51,217 nt of DNA from positions 1 through 51,217 of the forward strand of contig NZ_LWQS01000057.1 in assembly GCF_001650695.1 (NCBI RefSeq), given 5' to 3'. Below the pieces are notes generated by a model. The model made no database searches. It was not told the origin of the DNA and worked only from the letters and a program-made list of their open reading frames with translations. The position numbers and the translations under genes were made by a program. Positions 29,478 to 39,926 of the stretch are shown here, one piece after another. Origin of the DNA: Chloroflexus islandicus. Its GTDB lineage: Bacteria > Chloroflexota > Chloroflexia > Chloroflexales > Chloroflexaceae. Positions within the stretch are counted from its first letter, which is position 1, and each line of letters begins with the position of its first letter.

Positions 29478-30470
29478 ATGGCCACTAGCACGACTGCCGT
29501 GCCGCTCGAAGAGGCTGCTCCCCGACGATCGGAAGGGCAGTGGGCAATTGTCTTCCGGCGTTTTCGCCGCCACCGGCTGGCGATGTTCTGCGTCGGGTTG
29601 CTGACCGCGTTGCTGTTGCTCTCGGCGGCGGCGCCGTTGATTGCACCCTACGAGCGCGATGCACCCAACCTGACCGGTCGCTTCCTCACCCCCATGGGGC
29701 GCGATGCCGATGGCGGTTTGCATATTTTGGGTACCGACCACCTTGGGCGCGATTACGCCACCCGCTTGCTGTACGCTTCGCGCGTATCGTTAGGCACCGC
29801 CTTTACCGCCACCTTGATCGCCTCAACGATCGGGATCATCCTTGGCATGCTGGCCGGGTATTTCGGCGGGTGGGTGGATATGGCGATTAGTCGCTTTCTG
29901 GAGATTGTCGCCACCTTCCCGACCCTGCTCCTCTTGCTGATTTTGTCGTCAATCTTGGTGCAAAATATTAATGCGGTGCCGCTGCCTGCATGGGGCGCTT
30001 CATTCCTCGCCTTTCTCTTTGCCGTCTCAGAACGCGAAGCGCGGATTATTTTCGCCGTGATTTTGGTGCTGGCGTTCTTTGGCTGGACGGGAACGGCCCG
30101 CTTGATGCGCGGCATGGTGCTCTCGGTGCGCGAGAATGTCTATATCGAGTCGGCCCGCGCTCTCGGCGCGAGCAATGTGCGCATCCTGTTCCGCCATGTC
30201 TTCCCCAATGCACTGCCGCCGATGATCGTCGATTTTACCCTCGGCGTGAACGGCACGCTGGTTGCCGAGTCGGCGCTGAGCTTCCTTGGCTTCGGTATTC
30301 AAGATCCGACGCCGACGTGGGGTAACATGCTGGGGTATGCCCAAAGCTATATGTTCCAGTACCCGTGGATGCCGCTGATTCCGGCGATGCCGATTTTGAT
30401 TGCCTCGATTGCGATTAACTATATTGGCGATGGTCTGCGTGACGCCCTCGATCCGCGCCAGCGCGGCTAG
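29478..30470 (+). CDS. DppC/OppC-type permease
   Basis: Second permease of the importer, 330 residues. It starts with a cytoplasmic tail, then RFRRHRLAMFCVGLL, the conserved HILGTDHLGRDYATRLLYASRVSL, and the EAA loop YIESARALGASNVRILFRHVFPNALPP. About 30 extra residues lie in the middle (LLLLILSSILVQNINAVPLPAWG). GAGGAG (29465-29470) supports the ATG at 29478, eliminating an in-frame upstream ATG at 29421. Confidence 0.92.
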   Translation: MATSTTAVPLEEAAPRRSEGQWAIVFRRFRRHRLAMFCVGLLTALLLLSAAAPLIAPYERDAPNLTGRFLTPMGRDADGGLHILGTDHLGRDYATRLLYASRVSLGTAFTATLIASTIGIILGMLAGYFGGWVDMAISRFLEIVATFPTLLLLLILSSILVQNINAVPLPAWGASFLAFLFAVSEREARIIFAVILVLAFFGWTGTARLMRGMVLSVRENVYIESARALGASNVRILFRHVFPNALPPMIVDFTLGVNGTLVAESALSFLGFGIQDPTPTWGNMLGYAQSYMFQYPWMPLIPAMPILIASIAINYIGDGLRDALDPRQRG

Positions 30471-30507
30471 ACAGCGGGCACGCTCAAGATAACGATACGG
30501 AGTAGCT

Positions 30508-31524
30508 GTGGCAACCGAGTCTCGTGTTGTAGCGGGCGCGGCGCGCCCAACCGGCCGGCGTGGCGCTGAACTGCTGCGCGTGGAGGGCTTGAAGACCTAT
30601 TTCTTTACCGAAGAGGGTGTCGTGCAGGCGGTTGACGGGGTGGATTTTATCCTGCGCCGCGGCGAAACGCTCGGGATTGTCGGCGAGTCGGGGTCGGGCA
30701 AGAGTGTGACCTCGCTCTCGATTATGCGCTTAGTCAGCCCGCCCGGCCGGATCGTCGAAGGCAAGATTATCTTCGACGGCATTAATCTGCTCGACCTTGA
30801 CCCCGAAGAGATGCGCAAGATCCGCGGCGACCGGATCGCAATGATTTTCCAGCAGCCGACCACGGCGCTCAATCCGGTCTTCCGGGTGGGTGATCAGATT
30901 ATCGAGACGCTCGAAATCCATCAGGGTCTCAAGGGCGAAGAGGCGCAGAAGCGGTGTATCGAGTTGCTGTCGATGGTGGGGTTGCCCGACCCGCAGCGGC
31001 GTATGCGCCAGTACCCCCACGAATTATCGGGTGGGCAGTGCCAGCGCGTGATGATCGCGATGGCGCTGGCTTGCAACCCCGAATTGCTGATCGCCGACGA
31101 GCCGACGACCGCGCTTGATGTGACAATTCAGGCCCAAATCCTTGATCTGATGCGCGAACTGCGCGAGAAGATCGAGACGGCGATTATGCTGATTACCCAC
31201 GATATGGGTGTGATCGCTGAGATGGCCGATAGCGTGGTGGTGATGTACGCCGGGCAGGTGGTTGAATATGCCGACGTGCAATCGCTGTTTACCGATCCCA
31301 AGCACCCCTACACCCGCGGCTTGCTTAACTCGATGCCGGTGCTCGGCGATGAACGCGAGGAGTTGGAGGTCATCCCCGGTACGGTGCCGAGTTTGATCAA
31401 TCCGCCCAAAGGGTGCCGGTTCGCGTCGCGGTGCAGCAAGCGGTTTGAGAAATGCGACCAGCCGCCGCCGATGATCGAGTTAGGCGCGAACCGGCGCGTG
31501 CGGTGCTGGCTGTATGAAGATTGA
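30508..31524 (+). CDS. DppD/OppD-type ABC ATPase
   Basis: First ATPase of the importer, 338 residues from a GTG with GGAG upstream. Walker A GESGSGKSVT, signature LSGGQCQR, Walker B LLIADEPTTALD, and the C-terminal oligopeptide-transporter domain with Pro- and Cys-rich PKGCRFASRCSKRFEKCDQ, which in relatives can hold an iron-sulfur cluster. The four Cys (CRFASRC...C...C) are present. Confidence 0.93.
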   Translation: MATESRVVAGAARPTGRRGAELLRVEGLKTYFFTEEGVVQAVDGVDFILRRGETLGIVGESGSGKSVTSLSIMRLVSPPGRIVEGKIIFDGINLLDLDPEEMRKIRGDRIAMIFQQPTTALNPVFRVGDQIIETLEIHQGLKGEEAQKRCIELLSMVGLPDPQRRMRQYPHELSGGQCQRVMIAMALACNPELLIADEPTTALDVTIQAQILDLMRELREKIETAIMLITHDMGVIAEMADSVVVMYAGQVVEYADVQSLFTDPKHPYTRGLLNSMPVLGDEREELEVIPGTVPSLINPPKGCRFASRCSKRFEKCDQPPPMIELGANRRVRCWLYED

Positions 31525-31584
31525 CGCCAAGACGCCGCCGAGCGGCCTAACGTCTTGGTTCTTACGTTACGATGGAGCGAGACC

Positions 31585-32583
<999 letters not shown>

Positions 32584-32612
32584 CGGCGAGCGACAGGGAG
32601 CAGGCAACGTCA

Positions 32613-32635
32613 GGGGCGACGCAGTGCGTCGCCCT
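32613..32635 (+). terminator. Hairpin after the peptide ABC operon
   Basis: GGGCGACGC-AGT-GCGTCGCCC, 9-bp stem with a 3-base loop 30 bases after the OppF-type stop. No strong T run follows. A related GGCGACG/CGTCGCC hairpin lies at 7441-7466. Confidence 0.5.
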
Positions 32636-32666
32636 CACTCATTGTATTCCGCATGGAGTGATTCCT

Positions 32667-33902
32667 ATGATCCGCATGCTCCATCTCGCCGATCTGCACC
32701 TCGGGGTTGAAAACTACGGCGCGCTAGATGCGCGCCGCGGTCTGCATTCACGCCTGATCGACTATCTCGACCGGCTTGATGAAGCGATTAGCATTGGCCT
32801 CGATCACGAGATCGATCTCTGCCTGATTGCCGGCGATGTCTACAAAAACCGCACCCCCAACCCGACCGTCCAGCGCGAATTCGCCACGCGCATCCGGCGC
32901 TTGCGCGAGGCCGGGGTCGCGGTGGTCATTCTCACCGGCAACCATGACATTTCGCCGGCGCAAGGCAAAGCGCACTCGGTTGAGATTTTTGCCACGTTGG
33001 CGCTCGAAGGGGTGACGGTAGCCGACCGGCCACGCCAGCACCGGATTGCTACCCGCAATGGCGAGGTGCAACTGATCGCGGTGCCGTGGGTGACGCGCCA
33101 AATGCTGCTGGCTCGCGAAGAGCTGGCCGGCGCGTCAATTGCGACGATCGAGTACGAATTGAGTCGCCGGTTGGCCGATTTTATCGAGCAGGCGGTGGCG
33201 CGGCGCGACCCCAGCCTGCCGACCATCATTGCTTTCCACGGCACGGTGGAAGGGGCCCAATTGGGGTCAGAACGGGCGATGATCCTTGGCCGCGATCTGA
33301 GCCTGCCGCGCTCGGCGTTAACTCTTCCCGGCGTTGATTATGTCGCGTTGGGCCATATTCACCGCCATCAAGCGTTAGGCGAACAGCCGCCGATCGTCTA
33401 CCCCGGCAGCATCGAACGGATCGATTTTGGCGAGCGCGACGAACCCAAAGGCTGCGTCTTAGTGGAATTAGCGCCGGGCCAAGCGCGCTGGCGCTTTGTG
33501 CCATTGAACGCGCGCCCGTTTGTCAGCATTGAACGCGATCTCCGCCGGAGCAGTGATCCGGCGGCGGCGTTGCGGACGGCGATCGAACGGCACGATGTGC
33601 GTGATGCCGTGGTGCGGGTCGAAGTACAGCTCACGCGCGAACAAACCCCGCTGCTGCGCGAAGAGCAGGTGCGGACGTGGCTCCACGAAGCCGGTGCAGC
33701 AGTGATTGCCGCCATTGTGTTTGATGTGGAACGAACGGCGCGCCAACGCTTTGCCGGGGTGGCGGAAGCGTTGCGAGAGGGACTGACGCCGCGGCAAGCG
33801 CTCGAACTATACCTCAAGAGCAAGAATACGCCACCACAGCGCATTGCGCAGTTGTTGGCGGCAGCCGATGAGCTGATTGCCGACGCGGGCCACGGTTCGT
33901 AG
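32667..33902 (+). CDS. sbcD: SbcD/Mre11-like DNA repair exonuclease
   Basis: Calcineurin-fold nuclease subunit, 411 residues. Metal-binding motifs in order: HLADLHLG, AGDVYKNR, LTGNHDISP, AFHGTVEGA and LGHIHRHQ. The C-terminal third is helical. In known systems it works with the SMC-like ATPase SbcC on DNA hairpins and ends; no sbcC is adjacent. The ATG at 32667 gives MIRMLHLADLHLG and has GGAG at 32654-32657; a GTG three codons upstream is possible. Confidence 0.88.
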   Translation: MIRMLHLADLHLGVENYGALDARRGLHSRLIDYLDRLDEAISIGLDHEIDLCLIAGDVYKNRTPNPTVQREFATRIRRLREAGVAVVILTGNHDISPAQGKAHSVEIFATLALEGVTVADRPRQHRIATRNGEVQLIAVPWVTRQMLLAREELAGASIATIEYELSRRLADFIEQAVARRDPSLPTIIAFHGTVEGAQLGSERAMILGRDLSLPRSALTLPGVDYVALGHIHRHQALGEQPPIVYPGSIERIDFGERDEPKGCVLVELAPGQARWRFVPLNARPFVSIERDLRRSSDPAAALRTAIERHDVRDAVVRVEVQLTREQTPLLREEQVRTWLHEAGAAVIAAIVFDVERTARQRFAGVAEALREGLTPRQALELYLKSKNTPPQRIAQLLAAADELIADAGHGS

Positions 33903-34483
33903 CATTCATCCGCTCCCCCTTTGTTATATTGTCATTGCGAGCCGCCGCAAGGCGGCGACGCAATCGCCTACAAGCACGAATGGAACCCGCTCAGGGTTTG
34001 GGCGGGCAAAAGGGTGCGATTGCTTCAGGCGCTGTGCATCTCCGCAATGATAACCGAACAGCGCGCCGCCTGCTAGCTGTCATTGTGAGCCGAGCAAAGC
34101 GAGGCGACGCAAGCCCCTGCTTTAGCGGAATGGGAGCCTATACGCTATGGGTGTGCGCCGGAGCAGGAGATAGCTGCGAGCGCTGCGCACCCGCACAACG
34201 AAAACGAATAGCGGGGTGCGCTCCCGCGAATTGCCCTGCAGCGCGTTGGCTTTATTGTACCAATCCCACCGCATCTTCAAGCACAATACCATTCCTACAA
34301 CAAAGGGAACGATGTTGTGGCATTGAAATTTATTGGATCTGTTTTTGATTTATCAATCAAAATAACAAACCTCTCATACCCTCCTAGCTAGAATTCACCG
34401 CTGCATCATCATACGTTCCTACTATATGACACATAAACCGTTCTGGTTGTTTCCTTCTGAAATGTATCAAGGCAGGTGTCACC
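33903..34483. repeat. Intergenic repeat patch and A/T-rich leader of the glycan cluster
   Basis: 580 bases without a gene. The left part has CATTGCGAG elements at 33930-33970, 34017-34052 (inverted) and 34079-34130. The right part (about 34300-34480) is strikingly A/T-rich and includes a palindrome at 34343-34362. The promoter for the glycan cluster should lie there, but no consensus pair is seen. Confidence 0.7.
34343..34362. promoter_or_regulatory. TTTTGATT-TATC-AATCAAAA palindrome
   Basis: Perfect 8-bp inverted repeat around a 4-base centre, 120 bases before the first glycan gene, in an A/T-rich tract. It may be an operator or the terminator of a transcript from the left. Confidence 0.45.
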
Positions 34484-35494
34484 ATGATAGGAATTGGCGT
34501 TATCGGGTACGGCTACTGGGGCCCCAATCTCGTGCGCAATTTTGCCCAAGTTCCCGGCGCTCGAGTGGTAGCGGTGTGCGATCAGCGAAGCGAACGGCGC
34601 GCATTGGTCGAACAAGTTTACCCCTCGGTGAAGACCTACGCTGATGTCGCTGATATGCTGCGCAATCCTGACCTTGATGCGGTGGCGGTAGCAACGCCGG
34701 TATCATCACATTTTGAATTAGCGCTGATGGCGTTGCAGGCTGGCAAGCACGTGCTGGTTGAGAAGCCGTTTACGGCCACTGTCACCCAAGCCGAGCGGCT
34801 GGTGGAAGAGGCCGAGCGCCGCGGGTTGACGCTCATGGTTGACCATACGTTTATCTATACCAGCGCCGTGCGCAAGATTAAAGAATTGATCGATAACGGT
34901 GCGCTGGGTGCGCTCTACTACTACGACTCGGTGCGGGTCAATCTGGGCCTGTTCCAGAATGATGTCAATGTGCTTTGGGATCTGGCCGTGCATGATCTGT
35001 CGATTATGGACTATCTGGTTGGGGCGAGCCCAACGATGATCGCGGCGACTGGCATGGCGCATGTGCCGGGCAAGCCGGAAAACATGGCCTACTTGACCTG
35101 CTATTTCCCCAACAACCTGATTGCTCATTTTCATGTCAATTGGATGGCACCGGTGAAGATTCGCCAGACCCTGATTGGTGGATCGGAAAAGATGATTGTC
35201 TATGACGATATTGAAATGAGTGAAAAAGTGAAGGTCTACGACAAAGGCATCATTGTAAGCGAGAGCGAAGATGCCGTTTACCAGCGCCATGTCGGCTACC
35301 GCACCGGCGATATGTGGGCGCCGCGGCTCGACAACATCGAGGCATTGCGGATCGAGGCCGAGCATTTTGTGGATTGCGTGCGCAATGGTCGCCGGCCACA
35401 GTCGGATGGCCATGCCGGCCTGCGCGTCATTCGCATTTTGGAAGCAGCAACGCGCTCGATGACCAATCGTGGCCAACCGATTGCGTTAGAGTAA
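34484..35494 (+). CDS. Gfo/Idh/MocA sugar dehydrogenase (WbpB/WlbA-like)
   Basis: NAD-binding oxidoreductase, 336 residues. GYGYWGPNLVRNF (residues 9-21) is the Rossmann loop and VEKPF (92-96) the family signature; WDLAVHDLSIMDYL carries the catalytic His region. It most resembles enzymes that oxidise C3 of UDP-HexNAc(A) sugars ahead of an aminotransferase. The next gene encodes such an aminotransferase, which supports this. First gene of the glycan cluster; AGGCAGG lies before the ATG. Confidence 0.85.
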   Translation: MIGIGVIGYGYWGPNLVRNFAQVPGARVVAVCDQRSERRALVEQVYPSVKTYADVADMLRNPDLDAVAVATPVSSHFELALMALQAGKHVLVEKPFTATVTQAERLVEEAERRGLTLMVDHTFIYTSAVRKIKELIDNGALGALYYYDSVRVNLGLFQNDVNVLWDLAVHDLSIMDYLVGASPTMIAATGMAHVPGKPENMAYLTCYFPNNLIAHFHVNWMAPVKIRQTLIGGSEKMIVYDDIEMSEKVKVYDKGIIVSESEDAVYQRHVGYRTGDMWAPRLDNIEALRIEAEHFVDCVRNGRRPQSDGHAGLRVIRILEAATRSMTNRGQPIALE

Positions 35495-35553
35495 GTGCAT
35501 TGGTCATAGTTAGTCAGCTATAACACAGCCGCATATTGTGAAAGGGGAAGTTT

Positions 35554-36672
35554 ATGATCCCATTTGTTGATTTGAAAGCTCAGTACCTCTCGATCAAAGA
35601 AGAGGTCGATCGAGCAGTGCTTGATACTCTAGCCAGCACTCAGTTTGTCTTAGGGAAAGAAGTAGCGGCGTTTGAAGAATTATTCGCTGACTACACCCAA
35701 TGCCGCTATGCCTTGGGAGTTAATTCCGGCACGAGCGCGCTGCATCTGGCCCTGCTAGCTGCTGGCGTCGGGCGCGGCGATGAGGTGATTACGACGCCGC
35801 ACACCTTTATCGCCACTGTCTCAGCGATTGACTATACCGGCGCACGACCGGTATTTGCGGATATTGATCCAGTCAGCTTTACGATTGATCCGGCTCAGAT
35901 CGAAGCTATGATTACGCCACGCACCAAGGCGATCATTCCAGTGCATCTGTACGGCCAACCGGCTGAGATGGATGCAATTATGGCGATTGCGCGCAAGCAT
36001 GGGCTGGTTGTGATTGAAGACGCGGCGCAAGCGCACGGGGCTGAATATAAGGGCCGGCGGGTTGGCAGCATTGGCGATCTAGGTTGCTTTAGCTTCTACC
36101 CCGGCAAGAATCTCGGTGCGTATGGTGAAGGCGGCGCTGTGACGACCAACAATCCTGAACTGGCCCGCACGGTGCGTATGTTGCGCGACTGGGGCGCCGA
36201 ACGGCGTTATCATCACGACCTCAAGGGTTTCAATTACCGGATGGAAGGCATTCAGGGCGCGATTTTGCGCGTGAAGATGGGCTATATCGAACAGTGGACG
36301 GAGTTGCGCCGCGCGGCAGCGGCTCGCTATGATGTGTTGCTAGCGCCGATGGGGGTGCGCACTCCCACTGCTCTGCCTGATCGGCGTCATGTCTATCACA
36401 TTTATGCGATTCGCGATACCCGCCGCGACGAATTGCAAGCGTATTTGCACGAGCATGGCGTGAGCACCGGCATTCACTATCCGATCCCGGTGCATATGCA
36501 AAAGGCGTTTGCCGAGTTGGGCTATCAAGCGGGTGATTTTCCGCAGGCCGAAGCGGCGGCGGCAGAAGTGCTTTCACTACCAATGTTCCCTGAATTGACC
36601 GCCGAACAACAGCAGGCGGTGGTGAATGCGATGCAGGGTTGGATGCAGCAGATTACGGCTATAGCTTCGTAG
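35554..36672 (+). CDS. DegT/DnrJ/EryC1/StrS sugar aminotransferase (WbpE-like)
   Basis: PLP-dependent aminotransferase acting on keto nucleotide sugars, 372 residues. Substrate and cofactor residues are visible in [23 protein letters not shown] and the Schiff-base lysine in [16 protein letters not shown] (Lys185). It starts [11 protein letters not shown], as WbpE/WlbC-type enzymes do, which form 3-amino sugars after a WbpB-type dehydrogenase. GGGGAAG precedes the ATG. Confidence 0.9.
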   Translation: MIPFVDLKAQYLSIKEEVDRAVLDTLASTQFVLGKEVAAFEELFADYTQCRYALGVNSGTSALHLALLAAGVGRGDEVITTPHTFIATVSAIDYTGARPVFADIDPVSFTIDPAQIEAMITPRTKAIIPVHLYGQPAEMDAIMAIARKHGLVVIEDAAQAHGAEYKGRRVGSIGDLGCFSFYPGKNLGAYGEGGAVTTNNPELARTVRMLRDWGAERRYHHDLKGFNYRMEGIQGAILRVKMGYIEQWTELRRAAAARYDVLLAPMGVRTPTALPDRRHVYHIYAIRDTRRDELQAYLHEHGVSTGIHYPIPVHMQKAFAELGYQAGDFPQAEAAAAEVLSLPMFPELTAEQQQAVVNAMQGWMQQITAIAS

Positions 36673-36730
36673 GGCATAGGGTACAGCGCTGTTGCCTCCC
36701 TACGAAATCGTTATATCGCGAGGGCAACCC

Positions 36731-37744
36731 ATGACCACAAAACGGATTCTCGTCACCGGCGGGGCCGGTTTTATTGGCAGCGAGCTAGTGACGCAACTGG
36801 CCGCCGCCGGCCACCGGGTAATCGTGGTTGATACCTTAGTGAATGGCAAGCGGGCCAATCTTGCCCACCTGCACGATGCCGAAGTTGAGTTGGCCGTGGT
36901 TGATATTCGTGACCGTGACGCGATGGCGCGCCTGCTGCGCGGGGTGGAGATCGTCTACCATCTGGCTTGTCTCGGTGTGCGCCATAGTCTGCATGATCCG
37001 TTCGAGAACCATGATGTCAACGCGACCGGCACGCTCATCTTGCTTGATGTGGCCCGCCGGGCCGAAGTGCCGCGCTTTGTATATGTGTCAAGCTCGGAGG
37101 TGTATGGCACGGCGCGCTGGGCGCCGATGACAGAAGAGCACCCGACCTTTCCGATGACGGTCTATGGCGGCGGCAAGCTGGCTGGCGAGTGCTACACTCG
37201 CGCTTTCTGGGAAAGCTATCGCTATCCGACCGTGGTAGTGCGCCCGTTTAACAGCTTTGGCCCGCGTAGCCATCACGAAGGCGATAGTGGTGAGGTGATT
37301 CCGAAATTCATGCTACGGGCAATGGCTGGCAAGCCGATGATCATCTTTGGCGACGGCACGCAAACCCGTGATTTCACCTACGTCAGCGATACGGCTCGCG
37401 GCATTCTGCTGGCTGGCATGGTCGAAAGCGCGGTTGGCGGCACGTTTAATATTGGACAGGGCCGGGAAATTTCGATCAACGAGCTGGCCCGCACCGTTGC
37501 CGAAGTGATAGGGCATCCCGACGCGCCGGTCATCCATGACGAACCGCGCCCGGGCGATGTGTTGCGGCTCTATGCCGACAGCTCACGGGCGCAACAGGTG
37601 CTCGGCTTTGCGCCAACCGTCTCGTTGCGCGAAGGGTTGCAGCGGCTGCGCGAATGGTATCTATCGCGTGGTGTGGCGATCGAGGCTCTGTTGAGCGAAG
37701 AGCGGGTTCACAATTGGAAAAAAGAGGAGATTACCCGGCTATGA
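36731..37744 (+). CDS. NAD-dependent sugar epimerase/dehydratase
   Basis: Extended SDR enzyme of 337 residues with an intact active site: TGGAGFIGSELV, VSSSEVYGTARW and Tyr-x-x-x-Lys in MTVYGGGKLAGE, then RPFNSFGPRS and GDGTQTRDFTYVSD. Such enzymes epimerise or dehydrate NDP-sugars; the exact reaction cannot be read. The ATG at 36731 is preferred over an in-frame ATG at 36692. The stop overlaps the next start (ATGA, 37741-37744). Confidence 0.9.
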   Translation: MTTKRILVTGGAGFIGSELVTQLAAAGHRVIVVDTLVNGKRANLAHLHDAEVELAVVDIRDRDAMARLLRGVEIVYHLACLGVRHSLHDPFENHDVNATGTLILLDVARRAEVPRFVYVSSSEVYGTARWAPMTEEHPTFPMTVYGGGKLAGECYTRAFWESYRYPTVVVRPFNSFGPRSHHEGDSGEVIPKFMLRAMAGKPMIIFGDGTQTRDFTYVSDTARGILLAGMVESAVGGTFNIGQGREISINELARTVAEVIGHPDAPVIHDEPRPGDVLRLYADSSRAQQVLGFAPTVSLREGLQRLREWYLSRGVAIEALLSEERVHNWKKEEITRL

Positions 37745-38898
37745 CAACGACAGCCAAGCGCCAGATTCCACTGGCCAAACCGGTGATGGGCTCTGCCGAA
37801 GCCGAAGCGGCTCAGCGCGTCATTTTGTCGGGGTGGATCACGCAAGGACCGGAAGTGGCCGCTTTTGAGCAAGAGTTTGCCGCCTATACCAGCGCCGCGC
37901 ATGCAGTAGCCGTCTCGAATTGCACCACTGCACTGCATCTTGCCCTGTTGGCGATAGGCGTTGGTCCCGGCGATGAAGTGATCACCGTCAGCCATTCGTA
38001 TATTGCTACCGCAAACAGCGTGCGTTATTGCGGCGCCGAACCGGTCTTCGTTGACATCGAGCCAGCGACGCACAATATGGATCCGGCGCAAATTGAAGCG
38101 GCGATCACATCGCGCACCAAAGCGATTTTGACTGTGCATCAGATGGGGATGCCGGCTGATATGGCGCGCATCTTGGCGGTGGCGGAAGCTCATAGCTTGC
38201 CGGTGATCGAAGATGCCGCTTGCGCGATCGGGAGCGAACTCTGGTGGGAGGGGCGTTGGGAGAAGATTGGCAAACCGCACGGTGTGATCGCCTGTTTCTC
38301 GTTCCACCCGCGCAAGGTGCTGAGCACCGGCGATGGCGGCATGCTCACGACCAACAATGCCGAGTATGCCAACTTGTGCCGCCTCTTGCGCCAGCATGGG
38401 ATGAGCGTTAATGACCGGGTGCGCCATCTGGCCAATCAGGTGATTTTTGAAGAATACAACGTGGTAGGCTACAACTACCGTATGACTGACATACAGGCTG
38501 CCGTCGGGCGCGAGCAATTGCGGCGCTTGCCAGAGATTGTGGCAATACGACGACAGTTGGCGGCGCGCTACGCCGAACTACTCAGGGCCATTCCGGGGGT
38601 TGGGGTACCGGCCGAGCCGGCCTACGCGCGCACCAACTGGCAGAGCTACCCGATCTATCTGCCGGAGTGGTGCAATCAGCGGGAAGTGATGCAGTATATG
38701 CTCGACCACGGTATCGCCACCCGGCGCGGCATTATGTGCGCGCATCGCGAACAACCATATTGGCGCGCAGAGGGGTACCATTTGCCACATTCGGAATACG
38801 GTCAAGATCGCAGCATCCTGTTGCCGCTCTATCCACAAATGACGACCGAAGATCAAGACTATGTGGTCGAAACATTAGCAGCAGCCTGCGTGCGCTGA
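37741..38898 (+). CDS. Second DegT/DnrJ/EryC1/StrS sugar aminotransferase
   Basis: PLP aminotransferase of 385 residues, distinct from the one at 35554. The lysine lies in FSFHPRKVLSTGDGGM (Lys192), the cofactor aspartate in VIEDAACAIGSEL. Overlap with the epimerase suggests it aminates that enzyme's product. An ATG at 37741 behind GAGGAG marks the start. The HPRKxxxTGDGG pattern is typical of the perosamine/4-amino sugar branch, which would give a second amino sugar. Confidence 0.88.
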   Translation: MTTTAKRQIPLAKPVMGSAEAEAAQRVILSGWITQGPEVAAFEQEFAAYTSAAHAVAVSNCTTALHLALLAIGVGPGDEVITVSHSYIATANSVRYCGAEPVFVDIEPATHNMDPAQIEAAITSRTKAILTVHQMGMPADMARILAVAEAHSLPVIEDAACAIGSELWWEGRWEKIGKPHGVIACFSFHPRKVLSTGDGGMLTTNNAEYANLCRLLRQHGMSVNDRVRHLANQVIFEEYNVVGYNYRMTDIQAAVGREQLRRLPEIVAIRRQLAARYAELLRAIPGVGVPAEPAYARTNWQSYPIYLPEWCNQREVMQYMLDHGIATRRGIMCAHREQPYWRAEGYHLPHSEYGQDRSILLPLYPQMTTEDQDYVVETLAAACVR

Positions 38899-38912
38899 TA
38901 GAGGAGCTGGCT

Positions 38913-39914
38913 ATGCAAGGCAACGCACCGTTGGTGTCAGTCACGGTCTTAAACTACAACTACGCTCGCTTCCTCCCCAATTGTCTCGACTCAATACTCC
39001 AGCAAGGTTTTCGTGACTTCGAGGTGATTGTGATCAATGACCGTTCCACCGACAACTCGCTCGAAGTCATAGCGCCATATCTGAGCGATCCGCGAGTGCG
39101 ACTGATCAACCACGAGCAAAACAAAGGCTTTGTTGCGTCGCTCATTGAGGGTATGCAAGAATCGCGCGGCACATACCTGAGTGTCATCTCAGCCGATGAC
39201 TGGGTGGTTTCGCCGCATGCCTTTGCCCGCCAAGTCGAGGCGCTGGAACAGAATCCGCGGGTGGTGATGGCATTCAGCGCGTACGGGCTTTACGCTGACG
39301 AACAAACGCTGAGTTTTGTCAGCCGGGCAGCAGAACGCAGTTATGTACGCGATGGGAAGGAAGTCTTTGCCGATTTTCTGCTCAAAGGCTACCCACAGCA
39401 TAGCGGCACAATGATTCGCAAAAGCGCGTACGAGGCGCTTGGCGGCTACGACCCAACCTTACGCTGGTCGCTCGACGCACAAATGTGGTTAGGGTTATGC
39501 CACGTTGGCGATATTGCCTACATTGATGAGATGCTCTACGCCTACCGCCGGCACCCATCGAGTATGTCGAAAGACCCCACCGCGTTGCGGAACGCGATCT
39601 ACGAACTCTTCCGCATCTTTGATTGGACATTTAGCTTAATGCCGGCAGAGGAGCGGCGGCAAAAGCAATGGCTGTACCGCAAAGCGCGACAGCGGGCCTT
39701 GATTTCATTTGCGGCTGATGCCGTCTTTAGCGGCAATATGCGGCTCGGTTGGCAGTTCTACCGTGTCGGGTTACAGGTTAGCCCGTGGGAGACCATCCTG
39801 CAAAAAGGTTCAGTAGCCATTGCCCTGCGTGCATTGCTCGGCGCAAAGCTCTACGACAAGCTGTTTCGCCGCGCACAACCGGCTGTAGCCGAACAAGCGA
39901 CGGTCTCGGTCTGA
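38913..39914 (+). CDS. Family 2 glycosyltransferase
   Basis: GT-A fold transferase, 333 residues, starting MQGNAPLVSVTVLNYNYARFL. Nucleotide-sugar binding sites are visible in VINDRSTDNS and the metal-binding acid pair in ISADDWVV. The C-terminal half is helical without clear membrane segments. The ATG at 38913 has GAGGAG seven bases upstream and begins 14 bases after the aminotransferase stop. Confidence 0.88.
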   Translation: MQGNAPLVSVTVLNYNYARFLPNCLDSILQQGFRDFEVIVINDRSTDNSLEVIAPYLSDPRVRLINHEQNKGFVASLIEGMQESRGTYLSVISADDWVVSPHAFARQVEALEQNPRVVMAFSAYGLYADEQTLSFVSRAAERSYVRDGKEVFADFLLKGYPQHSGTMIRKSAYEALGGYDPTLRWSLDAQMWLGLCHVGDIAYIDEMLYAYRRHPSSMSKDPTALRNAIYELFRIFDWTFSLMPAEERRQKQWLYRKARQRALISFAADAVFSGNMRLGWQFYRVGLQVSPWETILQKGSVAIALRALLGAKLYDKLFRRAQPAVAEQATVSV

Positions 39915-39926
39915 ATGAGGTGTAGC

